DNA from: Candidatus Gottesmanbacteria bacterium
GTDB taxonomy: Bacteria; Patescibacteria; Microgenomatia; 2-02-FULL-39-11
Assembly: GCA_016186795.1 (NCBI GenBank)
Contig: JACPKY010000002.1
Span: forward strand, 693,814-757,813
Direction: 5' to 3'
DNA: 64,000 bases
In this document: piece by piece, positions 18,045 to 26,759 of the stretch
Numbering within the stretch: the first letter of the stretch is position 1
How the letters are laid out: every line of letters starts with the position of its first letter
Position numbers and translations under genes: made by a program
The notes under the pieces: model-generated
The model's input: the letters and a program-made list of their open reading frames with translations, nothing else
Told to the model about the DNA's origin: nothing
Databases searched by the model: none

Positions 18045-19688
18045 ATGAATATTTTGGGGATTACTGCACCTCTTTCGTGGAATCAGGCATGTGCAATCGT
18101 AGTAAACGGGAACCTTGTTGCTGTAGCGGAAGAGGAACGGTTTAATAGGATGAAACACTCCCCCCGAATACCGCCATATCGAGCGACCGAATTCTGTCTG
18201 TCTCAATCAAAGATACATCCAAATGAAATTGATTATCTGGCAATTGGTTATCGATCGCCAATGATCGCGTATCTACTCAGTACTATCGAGAATATCAAAA
18301 ATAGAGATTTTGAAAGAATCGTACGTGAGGCAGGAGCGTTTGCTGAATACTTTATTGGTCTTGTCCGATACAAAGAGTGGCTCCAAAAAATTGGAGTTGA
18401 TTTTTCGAAAACAAAACTGTCTTTCATTCCTCACCATCTTGCACATGCGGCTTCGGCATACCGATCATCCGGTATGACCAATGCCAACATTCTGACTCTT
18501 GATGGCCAAGGCGAAGATGATGCAGGAATGCTTGGGTTTGGAACGAATGGCGTTATTCACCCACTTGCGAAAATCGGGCACCATCAAGGGTTGGGATGGG
18601 TGTACAGCGAGACAACTGATCTGTTAGGTTTCAAAAGCCACTCTGACGAAGGAAAGGTCATGGGTCTTTCAGCATTTGGTAAAAAATCTTACAAAAAAAA
18701 TCCTTGGCATGTAGAAAACATTTCCTATCAGCTTTTTCACAACTGGAATACACAATTTTGGCGCCAATATGGACCCAGAAGATATTCTCACGAACCATTA
18801 ACAGCAAAACACAAAATATTAGCCCGGACAACTCAGAATTTTGTAGAACAAGCAGCATCGGCGCTAGTAAGAAAACTGTATTCTCTCTCTCAATGTAATA
18901 ATCTTGTTCTGGCAGGCGGAGTAGGGTTAAATTGTGATATGAATGCAAAAATTGCATCGCTCCCTTTTATTAAAAACCTTTTTGTATATCCAGCAGCTGA
19001 TGATGCTGGAACTGCAGTTGGCGCAGCACTTGAAGTTGCGGCAAAATTAGGAGAAAAAGCCGACTATGAAATGAAAGATACGTACCTTGGACCTGCGTAT
19101 TCGAATAGCGAAATAGAAAAATCGTTAAAAGAGGCGAAAGTTCCACATAAACGATACAAATCAACTGATGAAATCGCAACACTTCTTGTTCAGGGAAAAA
19201 TAATTGGGTGGTTTCAAGGGAGAATGGAATTCGGCCCACGTGCACTTGGAAACAGAAGCATCCTCGCCCACCCAAATCTGTACGGTATGAAGGAAAAAAT
19301 TAATGCCAATGTGAAACATCGGGAAACCTGGAGACCTTTTGCACCGACTATTCTTGATGAAGATGGACCTCGTCTTTTCAAAAACTATTTCTACAGTCCT
19401 TTTATGACGGTGACGTTCCATACAACCTCTTATGGGGAAAAACTACTCTCGCAAACAATTCATGTGGATCATACATCTCGTATCCAGAGTATCAAAAAAA
19501 ACGATAATCAGAAGTTATATTCTCTATGGAAAGCATTCAAGAAACAAACATCTATCCCCGGGGTTTTAAATACCTCCTTAAATGACGATGGAGAACCAAT
19601 TGTCTGTTCTCCCAAAGATGCACTACGAACGTTTTTCGCAACAGGTCTTGACTATATCATCTTGGAAGATTATATAGTCTGCAAATGA
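18045..19688 (+). CDS. NodU/CmcH-family O-carbamoyltransferase
   Basis: 547 residues. Transfers a carbamoyl group from carbamoyl phosphate, through a carbamoyl-adenylate, to a sugar hydroxyl. Seen: N-terminal Kae1-like start (GITAPLSWNQACAIVVNG, VAEEERFNRMKH), HHLAHAASAYRSS at 130-142 with metal ligands, LTLDGQGEDDAG, GGVGLNCDMNAKI, and the C-terminal GRMEFGPRALGNRSILA motif. Full length for TobZ/NodU proteins. It follows a glycosyltransferase by four bases, so it probably decorates the surface glycan. It ends the rightward operon, convergent with the next gene. Confidence 0.92.
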   Translation: MNILGITAPLSWNQACAIVVNGNLVAVAEEERFNRMKHSPRIPPYRATEFCLSQSKIHPNEIDYLAIGYRSPMIAYLLSTIENIKNRDFERIVREAGAFAEYFIGLVRYKEWLQKIGVDFSKTKLSFIPHHLAHAASAYRSSGMTNANILTLDGQGEDDAGMLGFGTNGVIHPLAKIGHHQGLGWVYSETTDLLGFKSHSDEGKVMGLSAFGKKSYKKNPWHVENISYQLFHNWNTQFWRQYGPRRYSHEPLTAKHKILARTTQNFVEQAASALVRKLYSLSQCNNLVLAGGVGLNCDMNAKIASLPFIKNLFVYPAADDAGTAVGAALEVAAKLGEKADYEMKDTYLGPAYSNSEIEKSLKEAKVPHKRYKSTDEIATLLVQGKIIGWFQGRMEFGPRALGNRSILAHPNLYGMKEKINANVKHRETWRPFAPTILDEDGPRLFKNYFYSPFMTVTFHTTSYGEKLLSQTIHVDHTSRIQSIKKNDNQKLYSLWKAFKKQTSIPGVLNTSLNDDGEPIVCSPKDALRTFFATGLDYIILEDYIVCK

Positions 19689-19690
19689 AC

Positions 19691-21340
19691 TTATTGAGAT
19701 TTTCGATTCTCAATTTCATCAAGTTTGACAAGATTTCCCTTCGCTTGTACAAAATTAGGATCAAGCGTCAAAGCCTTTTGCAGCATCTCACGAGCCTTCT
19801 GATACTCCCCTCGCTCAGTGTAATAAACTGCCCAACTGTTATAGACGATAGGAGAATTCGGGCTCAGTTGCAAAGATCTTTCCAATAATGATTGTGCCCT
19901 CTCATAATCACCTAGTTCTATGTATGCAGCTGCTCCATTTGTCATAGATGCTAGAAGAGTCGGATTATAACGCAAAGCTTGTTCAAAAAGAGCTGCTGCT
20001 TTTGTGGCGTCGTTTGTAAGCAAATACGTATTCCCAAGATTATGGTACGCCTCCGCATACTTGGGACGAATTTCAATAGCTTTCATAAATTCTTCAATTG
20101 CTTTCTCTCTTTGGCCATGCCGAATATAGAAATCTCCCATATTGTTATGAGCAAGTGAAGAAAATGGTGAGACTGCAACTGTTGCCGGCCATAATGTATC
20201 TTGACTATACCAATCGGCGTTTCGAATAATCGTCCGAAGTGTATAAAATGTAAAAAGACTCAAAAAGAGAATCCAAAAGAAATTTTCATATTTTCTCCAA
20301 ACCCAAACAAATCCAGACGAAAGAACCATTATTAACCCTAAAGAGGAAAGGTACATATACCGCTCGGCTACAATCCAGCTGATTTGAATCGGTAAAAGGG
20401 TAGGTATAAGTCCCCCAACAAAAATGATAAGTCCAAAAAAAATGAGTTTATTTTTGTAAAGAGAAAAAACCATACCCATTGCCAATAAAACAAGGAAAAC
20501 AAGGAGAAAAAACTGAAGCTGCTCTGACACAAAAAATGATTCATGGTATAGTGTCAACGGTATCGGCCAAAGAAAAAGTTTTATGTAAGACATAAACGCT
20601 AACGGAACTTGGATAAGAGGGTTAAAGACAACAGTACCACCGGTCTCTGGAGGATTGACAGAAACAACTCTTTCTCCAAATCTGCCAAAGAGAGAGAATA
20701 GAAATAAGAATGTGGCTAAACAAACCGGGACCATAAAAGGAATACTCCGTTTCAGAGAGGAAAATAAGAGAAAATACGAACCGATTAAAAGAGGAATAGC
20801 AATCGCTTTTTCTGATGAATAAAATGATAAAAGTAGAAAGATAACAGCTGGAATAATCCATACTTTTCCGAGAAGTTGTTTGTCAACTGCAATAAAAAAA
20901 ACCATTGAAAATAGTCCGAAAAACGTATAGAGAATATAGGGCAATGCTGATATCCAAGTAACCGCTTCTGTATGAAGTGGATGTACTGCAAAAAAGAATG
21001 CAGATACACCTGCAAATCGTCTACTTCCGGAAACAAGAAAAAGCATGAGATACACAAGGAGAGTTACACCGAAATGAATAAGTATGTTGTTAATATGAAA
21101 AACAGATGGAATTGGACCAAAGAATCTATAAGTAACAGACTCAAGTAATCCTCCCGAGCCTGATTTTGCACTAAGCCAAATATCATGTATTACTTTACTT
21201 TCAACAATAGCTCCAACATCATCAGATACAAATGTATTTGGTATGGCATTTGCAAAGCTTACGAGAACAGAAACGAACAAACCGATGAGAATGAGTTTTT
21301 CTCGAAGAATTAATCTTTTGAGATAAGAAAGAGTATTCAT
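19691..21340 (-). CDS. TMTC-like GT-C membrane glycosyltransferase with C-terminal TPR repeats
   Basis: About 549 residues. Ten or so membrane helices, then three to four tetratricopeptide repeats (about 395-540, with pattern AIEIRPKYAEAYHNLGN). FVSDDVGAIV (about 37-46) has the Asp pair of GT-C enzymes in the first outer loop, and VHPLHTEAVTWI (119-130) is typical of TMTC proteins. Animal TMTCs are O-mannosyltransferases using polyprenyl-linked mannose; bacterial members are not characterised to my knowledge. Start taken at 21340: a TATAAT on this strand (21353-21348) puts the transcript start at that ATG. Another ATG is at 21349. Confidence 0.82.
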   Translation of the reverse strand: MNTLSYLKRLILREKLILIGLFVSVLVSFANAIPNTFVSDDVGAIVESKVIHDIWLSAKSGSGGLLESVTYRFFGPIPSVFHINNILIHFGVTLLVYLMLFLVSGSRRFAGVSAFFFAVHPLHTEAVTWISALPYILYTFFGLFSMVFFIAVDKQLLGKVWIIPAVIFLLLSFYSSEKAIAIPLLIGSYFLLFSSLKRSIPFMVPVCLATFLFLFSLFGRFGERVVSVNPPETGGTVVFNPLIQVPLAFMSYIKLFLWPIPLTLYHESFFVSEQLQFFLLVFLVLLAMGMVFSLYKNKLIFFGLIIFVGGLIPTLLPIQISWIVAERYMYLSSLGLIMVLSSGFVWVWRKYENFFWILFLSLFTFYTLRTIIRNADWYSQDTLWPATVAVSPFSSLAHNNMGDFYIRHGQREKAIEEFMKAIEIRPKYAEAYHNLGNTYLLTNDATKAAALFEQALRYNPTLLASMTNGAAAYIELGDYERAQSLLERSLQLSPNSPIVYNSWAVYYTERGEYQKAREMLQKALTLDPNFVQAKGNLVKLDEIENRKSQ

Positions 21341-21371
21341 TATATGCATTATACCCAAAACTGTACTATGG

Positions 21372-21400
21372 TTGGAACAGAGAGATCTTTATGGTATATT
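21372..21400 (+). promoter_or_regulatory. Promoter of the radical SAM gene
   Basis: -35 TTGGAA (21372-21377), 17-bp spacer, -10 TATATT (21395-21400) preceded by TGG, an extended -10. Predicted start near 21407, eleven bases before the ATG. Divergent from the TMTC-like gene. Confidence 0.7.
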
Positions 21401-21417
21401 CGTTGTGACAAAATAAC

Positions 21418-23073
21418 ATGAAACCGCGAATTGTCATCGGTTATCCTCCACTTCCATCATTCAAGGGAACTCCACTTCTTTCACAAAATAGACAGTTCCA
21501 GTACTTTCATTCCCCAACGTATATTTATCCAATGGTTCCCGCATCTTCCGCTACCCTTCTCTCTACACACTCATATGATGTCCACTGGATCGATGGAATA
21601 GCTGAAAATCAATCATACGATGAGTGGATACAATCGCTCGGAGTAGTCAACCCAGATATATTGATGATTGAAACGAAATCACCGGTTATCAAAACTCACT
21701 GGGAACAAATAGCTCATCTAAAAAGCCTTTTTCCTTCTTTAAAAATAGTTCTGGTGGGAGACCATGTCTCCTTCTTACCGCTCGAATCGTTTGAGAAATC
21801 GAAAGTAGACTATGTCTTAACCGGTGGAGATTATGATTTTACAATAGTCGACCTTGCCAACCATATCTATCGGAATAAACCTCTTGGAGGTGGAGTTTAC
21901 TGGAGAAACGGCAATGCCTCTCTCCACACTATACCTCTCAATCAGCACACTCTGCCAACTGGAGAAATAATCTATTCCTCGGGTCCCCCAGATCTCAAAC
22001 ATAACCTCGACACACTTCCCTTCATTGATCGACGACTAACAAAATGGGAACTCTATGCATACCATAACGGGAATTATAAATACAAACCAGGAACGTATAT
22101 GTATAGTGGGAGAGACTGTTGGTGGAATAGGTGCACATTCTGTGTGTGGGTCCATACATTAAATCCAATCCGATCATACAGAACATTTTCACCAGAACGG
22201 CTTTTTGCCGAAGTAAAACATGTTGTGGATACATTTGGAGTGAAAGAAATATTTGACGACGCAGGAACACTTTTTATCGGACCAAAACTCGAAAAATTCT
22301 GTAATCTTCTTATTGAAAGCGGCTATAACAAAAAAGTTCGGTACGGATGTAACATGCGCTTCAATGCTCTGCGAAACCAGAAGCAATATGACCTTATGAC
22401 GAAAGCCGGATTTCGTTTTATTTTATTCGGCATGGAATCAGCAAATCAAAAAACTCTCGATAAGTTGGATAAAGGCATCAAAGAAGAAGATATTATCAAT
22501 GGAGCAAAAATGGCAACAAAAGCTGGCCTTGACCCTCACGTCACCATCATGCTTGGTTATCCATGGGAGACATACAAAGATGCTAAGTACACAATCGATA
22601 TGGCGAAGTATTGTTTCAAAAAAGGATATTTCAATACAATGCAGGCAACGATTGTCATTCCTTATCCCGGAACACCTCTTTGGAAAGAGTGTAAAGAAAA
22701 AAACTGGTTACTGACCCAAGACTATAACGCCTATGACATGAGAAAGTCGGTAATGAAAATTCCATTCTCTCAAAAGAAGCTTCTTAATCTTATCCAAGAA
22801 CTCTACTCAGCATTTTTCTCTCCCCAGTATATAGTTCGTCAAATACTTCAAATTCGAACAAAAGAGGATATTCTCTTTTTATTCTCTGCAGGGAAAAAAC
22901 TACTTGGCCATTTTGTTGATTTTGATCCAAATCAGACAAAAAGCTATTTCGCATTTGACTCATGGTTACAAATGGGAAACAAATTTATTTCTCACCTTTT
23001 GAAGAACAAAACGGTAATTGAGAGGTCACACGATAAAATCCTGCTTTTTGACAAAAAACCTGTAGCATCATGA
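21418..23073 (+). CDS. B12-binding-type radical SAM protein of the glycan locus
   Basis: 551 residues. The N-terminal half looks like a cobalamin-binding Rossmann domain (start MKPRIVIGYPPLPSFKGTP, then ASSATLLSTHSYDVHWIDG). The radical SAM core begins near 230 with the cluster-binding Cys at 234, 239 and 242 in GRDCWWNRCTFCVW. This is a C-x4-C-x2-C spacing instead of the usual C-x3-C-x2-C. FILFGMESANQKTLDKLDKG and HVTIMLGYPWET follow, as in other Elp3/MiaB/NifB-like cores. The substrate is unknown. Methylation or rearrangement of a sugar or lipid carrier fits the neighbours. Overlaps the next gene as ATGA. Confidence 0.85.
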   Translation: MKPRIVIGYPPLPSFKGTPLLSQNRQFQYFHSPTYIYPMVPASSATLLSTHSYDVHWIDGIAENQSYDEWIQSLGVVNPDILMIETKSPVIKTHWEQIAHLKSLFPSLKIVLVGDHVSFLPLESFEKSKVDYVLTGGDYDFTIVDLANHIYRNKPLGGGVYWRNGNASLHTIPLNQHTLPTGEIIYSSGPPDLKHNLDTLPFIDRRLTKWELYAYHNGNYKYKPGTYMYSGRDCWWNRCTFCVWVHTLNPIRSYRTFSPERLFAEVKHVVDTFGVKEIFDDAGTLFIGPKLEKFCNLLIESGYNKKVRYGCNMRFNALRNQKQYDLMTKAGFRFILFGMESANQKTLDKLDKGIKEEDIINGAKMATKAGLDPHVTIMLGYPWETYKDAKYTIDMAKYCFKKGYFNTMQATIVIPYPGTPLWKECKEKNWLLTQDYNAYDMRKSVMKIPFSQKKLLNLIQELYSAFFSPQYIVRQILQIRTKEDILFLFSAGKKLLGHFVDFDPNQTKSYFAFDSWLQMGNKFISHLLKNKTVIERSHDKILLFDKKPVAS

Positions 23074-23906
23074 GATCTCCTCTTGTATCTGTTGTCGTTT
23101 CTACAAGAAATGAGGAGCAGAGCATCCAAAAGTGTTTAGAATCGATAACAAATCAATCGTATCCCAGTAAAAGTATTGAAATAATTGTTGTTGATAATTT
23201 TTCCACGGATAGGACAGTCTCCATTGCTAAGAAATATACGTCATCTATTTATCTCAAAGGAAATGAACGTTCTACGCAGAGAAACTACGGGATTAGAGAA
23301 AAGGCGAAAGGGAAATATGCACTTTTCCTAGATGCTGATATGAGATTAAGTAAACATGTCATTCGATCATGTGTTGAGAAATTAGAACAAAAAAATGAGA
23401 TTACTAGTCTCTATATCCTCGAGGAAATCGTCGGAAATTCTCTTTGGTCTAAAGTTCGCAATTTTGAACGTAGTTTTTTTACTGCTACTCCAATCGACGC
23501 TGTACGTTTTTTTCGCAGAAAAGATTTTATTGCAATCGGTGGTTTTGATGAAAAACTTCGAGCATTTGAAGATTGGGATTTGACAAAACGATTAAAATTA
23601 CTCGGCCAATTTTCTCTGGTAAAAGAACCACTTTTCCATGATGAAACTTTATTTTCTTTCCAAACGTATATAAGGAAAAAGATCTCTTATGATAAAGACT
23701 ATTCCTTATACGTAACGAAATGGGGAAGAAATGATGCGGACATCAAAAAGCAGCTTGGGCTTTTCTATAGAAGTATTGGCGTTTTTATTGAAAATGGTAA
23801 GTGGAAAAAGATAGTTTCTTCTCCTTATTATTTCTTAGGCATATGTATCCTTCGAAGCATATTATTTCTCTGTATTGTAGAAAGTCGACTATGGAGAAAA
23901 TTATAG
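23070..23906 (+). CDS. Family 2 glycosyltransferase
   Basis: 278 residues. VSVVVSTRNEEQSIQKCLES, IIVVDNFSTDRT, STQRNYGIREKAKGKYALF and LDADMRLS as metal site; GGFDEKLRAFEDWDLTKRL is the acceptor motif. A short hydrophobic C-terminus (YYFLGICILRSILFLCIV) may anchor it to the membrane. Coupled by ATGA to the radical SAM gene, and its end overlaps the next gene by 16 bp. Confidence 0.9.
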   Translation: MRSPLVSVVVSTRNEEQSIQKCLESITNQSYPSKSIEIIVVDNFSTDRTVSIAKKYTSSIYLKGNERSTQRNYGIREKAKGKYALFLDADMRLSKHVIRSCVEKLEQKNEITSLYILEEIVGNSLWSKVRNFERSFFTATPIDAVRFFRRKDFIAIGGFDEKLRAFEDWDLTKRLKLLGQFSLVKEPLFHDETLFSFQTYIRKKISYDKDYSLYVTKWGRNDADIKKQLGLFYRSIGVFIENGKWKKIVSSPYYFLGICILRSILFLCIVESRLWRKL

Positions 23907-25057
23907 TCCTCCAAAATTGTATATTGTTGACCAATTCAGTTAGCGGTGGAGATATTATCTTCCCCAAAATGTCTCCGTACCTTACAAAACAATTTGAAGT
24001 GCATGTCGTAGGAAATAAACTCACCAAATCAATTTGGACTACATATGGCGCTAAGACATCGTTTCATCTCTATCACGATATATTTTTTGGATCGTCTCAA
24101 CGCCTCCTATTTGGACCATTGAAATATCTTCTCCGTACGTACCAATCAACAAGGATGCTTCTTTCTCTCATTAAGAAACTCGATGGAAGGATCATCATCT
24201 ACTCATCAAGTGATTATTTTCCAGATATTATCCCAGCATTTATTGCTAAAATTTTTTACCCTCAGAGTCTTTGGGTAGGTAGAATTTACCATCTTATTCC
24301 TCTCCCTTGGAAAAGAGAAAACCCATTCCTTTATTCACTATTTAGCTTCCTTTCTCAACGAGCAAGTTTTCTTCTATTGAGATTGAAAGCAAATAAAGTG
24401 TTTGTTTTGAAAAATGCATATAAGAATGTAAAGGGAATCTTTCCAAGTCATCTTCTGAAAACAACATCAGTTGGGACAATAAGTCGTAAAAAAAAACAAG
24501 CGAGAGAAATTCTTTATGACTCAATAAGTATAGGTACTATTTCTCAAAATCGGGGGGTTTTTGACCTAATTCCAATTTGGCGCCTTGTTGTAGATGAGCT
24601 ACCGAATGCAAAACTTGTACTCGTTGGTGGAGGATCTTCCGAGTATATACAAAAACTAGAATTGAAAATACGAAAATATCATCTTCATAGAAATATTTCT
24701 TATCTTGGGTCTTTGAGTGAAAAGCGCCTTCATTCAGTCTTGAAAAAAAGTAAGCTTCACCTCTCAACCCGAAGAGAAGGTGGCGCCAGTATTCCGACGC
24801 TTGAAGCTGCAATATGGGGAGTTCCAACAGTTGCTTATGCATCATCAGCTTTCAAAAAAAGAAACATTCCAGGGTGCATACTCGTTCCTACTGGGATGCA
24901 TATGCTTTTCGCAAAAAAAATTATTTCTTTAATTTCTGATAAAAAGCGATACCATGAACTTGCAAAAAAAACCAAGAGAGCATCAAAACAACCAAGCTGG
25001 AAATATATCACGGAAACGTTTACGAAGGAGATTGAAAAACTTACGCTTATACAATAA
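23891..25057 (+). CDS. Family 4 glycosyltransferase (GT-B fold)
   Basis: About 388 residues from the ATG at 23891, which begins the fold (MEKIIVLQNCILLTNSVSGG). The ATG lies inside the last codons of the upstream gene. C-terminal donor domain: LVLVGGGSSEYIQKLELKI, ISYLGSLSEKRLHSVLKKS and REGGASIPTLEAAIWGVPTV, which carries the nucleotide-phosphate Glu region of GT4 enzymes. Last gene of the glycan island. Confidence 0.88.
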   Translation: MEKIIVLQNCILLTNSVSGGDIIFPKMSPYLTKQFEVHVVGNKLTKSIWTTYGAKTSFHLYHDIFFGSSQRLLFGPLKYLLRTYQSTRMLLSLIKKLDGRIIIYSSSDYFPDIIPAFIAKIFYPQSLWVGRIYHLIPLPWKRENPFLYSLFSFLSQRASFLLLRLKANKVFVLKNAYKNVKGIFPSHLLKTTSVGTISRKKKQAREILYDSISIGTISQNRGVFDLIPIWRLVVDELPNAKLVLVGGGSSEYIQKLELKIRKYHLHRNISYLGSLSEKRLHSVLKKSKLHLSTRREGGASIPTLEAAIWGVPTVAYASSAFKKRNIPGCILVPTGMHMLFAKKIISLISDKKRYHELAKKTKRASKQPSWKYITETFTKEIEKLTLIQ

Positions 25058-25080
25058 TCACTAGCATCCCCTTTATCCCC

Positions 25081-25089
25081 TGCTATAAT
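25081..25089 (+). promoter_or_regulatory. Extended -10 promoter, leaderless start of the Lon-like gene
   Basis: TGCTATAAT with perfect -10 (25084-25089). The expected start, seven bases on, is at 25096, the A of the ATG. No clear -35. Confidence 0.65.
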
Positions 25090-25095
25090 GATTAC

Positions 25096-26178
25096 ATGGA
25101 TGTGACTCAGAAACCTTTGGATACTGAGGAGTTAGCGAAACTTCGGAAAAAAGTTGCCGAGGCGCCCCTTCCACCAGAGCTCGCGGAAAAGGCTTCAACT
25201 CTTATCGATCGAACATTCTTAAGTCTTAAATATGGAGGACAAATTACCGGATTTGATCTTGTTGCCAACTACATTGATTGGATTACGAGTCTACCGTGGA
25301 ATGCGCGAAGCGATGACGTTTTGGATATAAACCATGCCAAAGACATCCTCGATAAACATCACCATGGGCTCACTGAAATAAAGGATAGAATTCTTGAGTA
25401 TCTTTCGGTTATGAAACTAAACATCGAACAATCGAAAACTCATCCTGATCAGCCGAATCATAACTTCATGCGGGCACCGATACTTTTTTTCGTCGGTCTC
25501 GTTGGTACGGGAAAAACTACAATTGCTCAAGCAATTGCCGAGGCGATGGGGAGAGCTTTTGTTCGTATTCCCTTTGGTGGTATGGGATCTGCACTTGATC
25601 TTCGTGGTGAATCACGCATCCATCCTGATGCTGAAGTAGGTCTCGTCATGAAGGCATTACGAAGAGCAAAGACTAAAAATCCAGTCATCCTTCTTGATGA
25701 ACTTGATCGTGTTACTGACCATGCACGTGCTGATATCATGGGTGTGCTTATTGAACTTCTCGATCCAGAACAAAACATCGCATTCACCGATCACTACATT
25801 GAGTTTCCTTTTGATCTATCCGAAGTTTTATTCATAGCTACAGCCAATAATACTGGAAATATATCAACAGCAGTTATGGACAGACTCGAACCAATCCAGA
25901 TGCCATCCTATAATGACGAGGAAAAAATTATTATCGGAAAATCATATGTATTTCCCAAGGTGAGAGAGAGTGCTGGACTGTCATCTCAACAACTTCAAAT
26001 CAATGATGATGTTTGGTCTCTTATTGTCCGCCCTTTAGGATTTGATTCAGGTATTCGGACATTAGAACGAACAATTAACGGAATTTGTCGAAAAGTTGCG
26101 CGAATGATCGTTGAAGGTAAAATTCAAACTCTTCAAATAACTCAAGAGAATGTGAAACAATATCTTCCCACATGGTAA
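25096..26178 (+). CDS. Stand-alone Lon-type AAA+ ATPase module without protease domain
   Basis: 360 residues against about 800 for Lon. The N-terminal substrate domain is gone. The protein begins in the helical region before the ATPase (LRKKVAEAPLPPELAEKA, then NYIDWITSLPW). Next come DINHAKDILDKHHHGLTEIK, Walker A GLVGTGKTT (134-142), the pore-loop region, Walker B VILLDELD (197-204), sensor 1 FIATANNTGN and sensor 2 in GFDSGIRTLERTI. It ends at the usual AAA+/protease border. The Ser-Lys protease domain is absent, and the next gene starts 7 bp before the stop in another frame, so this is not a recent frameshift. It may act as an unfoldase or with a protease encoded elsewhere. Confidence 0.88.
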   Translation: MDVTQKPLDTEELAKLRKKVAEAPLPPELAEKASTLIDRTFLSLKYGGQITGFDLVANYIDWITSLPWNARSDDVLDINHAKDILDKHHHGLTEIKDRILEYLSVMKLNIEQSKTHPDQPNHNFMRAPILFFVGLVGTGKTTIAQAIAEAMGRAFVRIPFGGMGSALDLRGESRIHPDAEVGLVMKALRRAKTKNPVILLDELDRVTDHARADIMGVLIELLDPEQNIAFTDHYIEFPFDLSEVLFIATANNTGNISTAVMDRLEPIQMPSYNDEEKIIIGKSYVFPKVRESAGLSSQQLQINDDVWSLIVRPLGFDSGIRTLERTINGICRKVARMIVEGKIQTLQITQENVKQYLPTW

Positions 26179-26759
26179 AAATAGATACCATTCTGGGTAT
26201 TTTGTCTAGACAAATTGCTTCTTGCAAACGGTGCCCTTTATACAAAACTGCAAATCATTCCGTCCCCGGAGAAGGATCCTCTCAATCATCAATCGTATTT
26301 GTAGGTGAAGCACCTGGAAGAAAAGAGGATGAGACAGGGCGGCCGTTTGTAGGGAGAGCAGGTAAACTTCTCGAATATCTTTTACATTCAATCAATCTTC
26401 GTCGGAAGGATGTTTTTATCACAAGTATTCTGAAACATAGACCACCGAAGAATCGGACTCCGAAACCTCAAGAAATAAAAGCATGTAGCTATTGGTTTGT
26501 AAAGCAAATTGCAATTATTCAACCGAAACTTATTATTCCACTCGGACGGTTTGGACTTGAATTTTTCCTTCCTCATGCAAAAATCACTCAGGTTCATGGT
26601 ACAATAAAAGAAATACCGGGGAATCGGGGTTTACGTATTTTTCCGATGTTTCATCCAGCGGCAGGACTGAGGAGTTTAAAGCGAAAAAAAATTCTATTTG
26701 ACGATTTTCAAATTCTCAAACACGTTCTTGATAATGAGCATTTTTCTCTCTCCCACTAA
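26172..26759 (+). CDS. Family 4 uracil-DNA glycosylase
   Basis: 195 residues. Removes uracil from DNA in base-excision repair. Seen: Fe-S ligands C18-x2-C21 (ASCKRCPLY), the active-site strand GEAPGRKEDETGRPFVG (45-61), TSILKHRPPKNR and MFHPAAGLR. The protein has only three Cys (18, 21, 105). The place of the usual fourth ligand (KCRPP) holds His89 (KHRPP). Overlaps the Lon-like gene upstream and RNase J downstream. Confidence 0.92.
   Translation: MVKIDTILGILSRQIASCKRCPLYKTANHSVPGEGSSQSSIVFVGEAPGRKEDETGRPFVGRAGKLLEYLLHSINLRRKDVFITSILKHRPPKNRTPKPQEIKACSYWFVKQIAIIQPKLIIPLGRFGLEFFLPHAKITQVHGTIKEIPGNRGLRIFPMFHPAAGLRSLKRKKILFDDFQILKHVLDNEHFSLSH

Noticed and set aside
19693..19714. Inverted repeat ATTGAGA/TCTCAAT between the convergent carbamoyltransferase and TMTC-like genes as bidirectional terminator
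   Set aside because: AT-rich 7-bp stem inside coding sequence with no U tract; too weak to call.
25096..26178. Frameshifted full-length Lon
   Set aside because: No Lon protease-domain sequence follows in any frame. The glycosylase gene begins before the stop, so the short form is intended.
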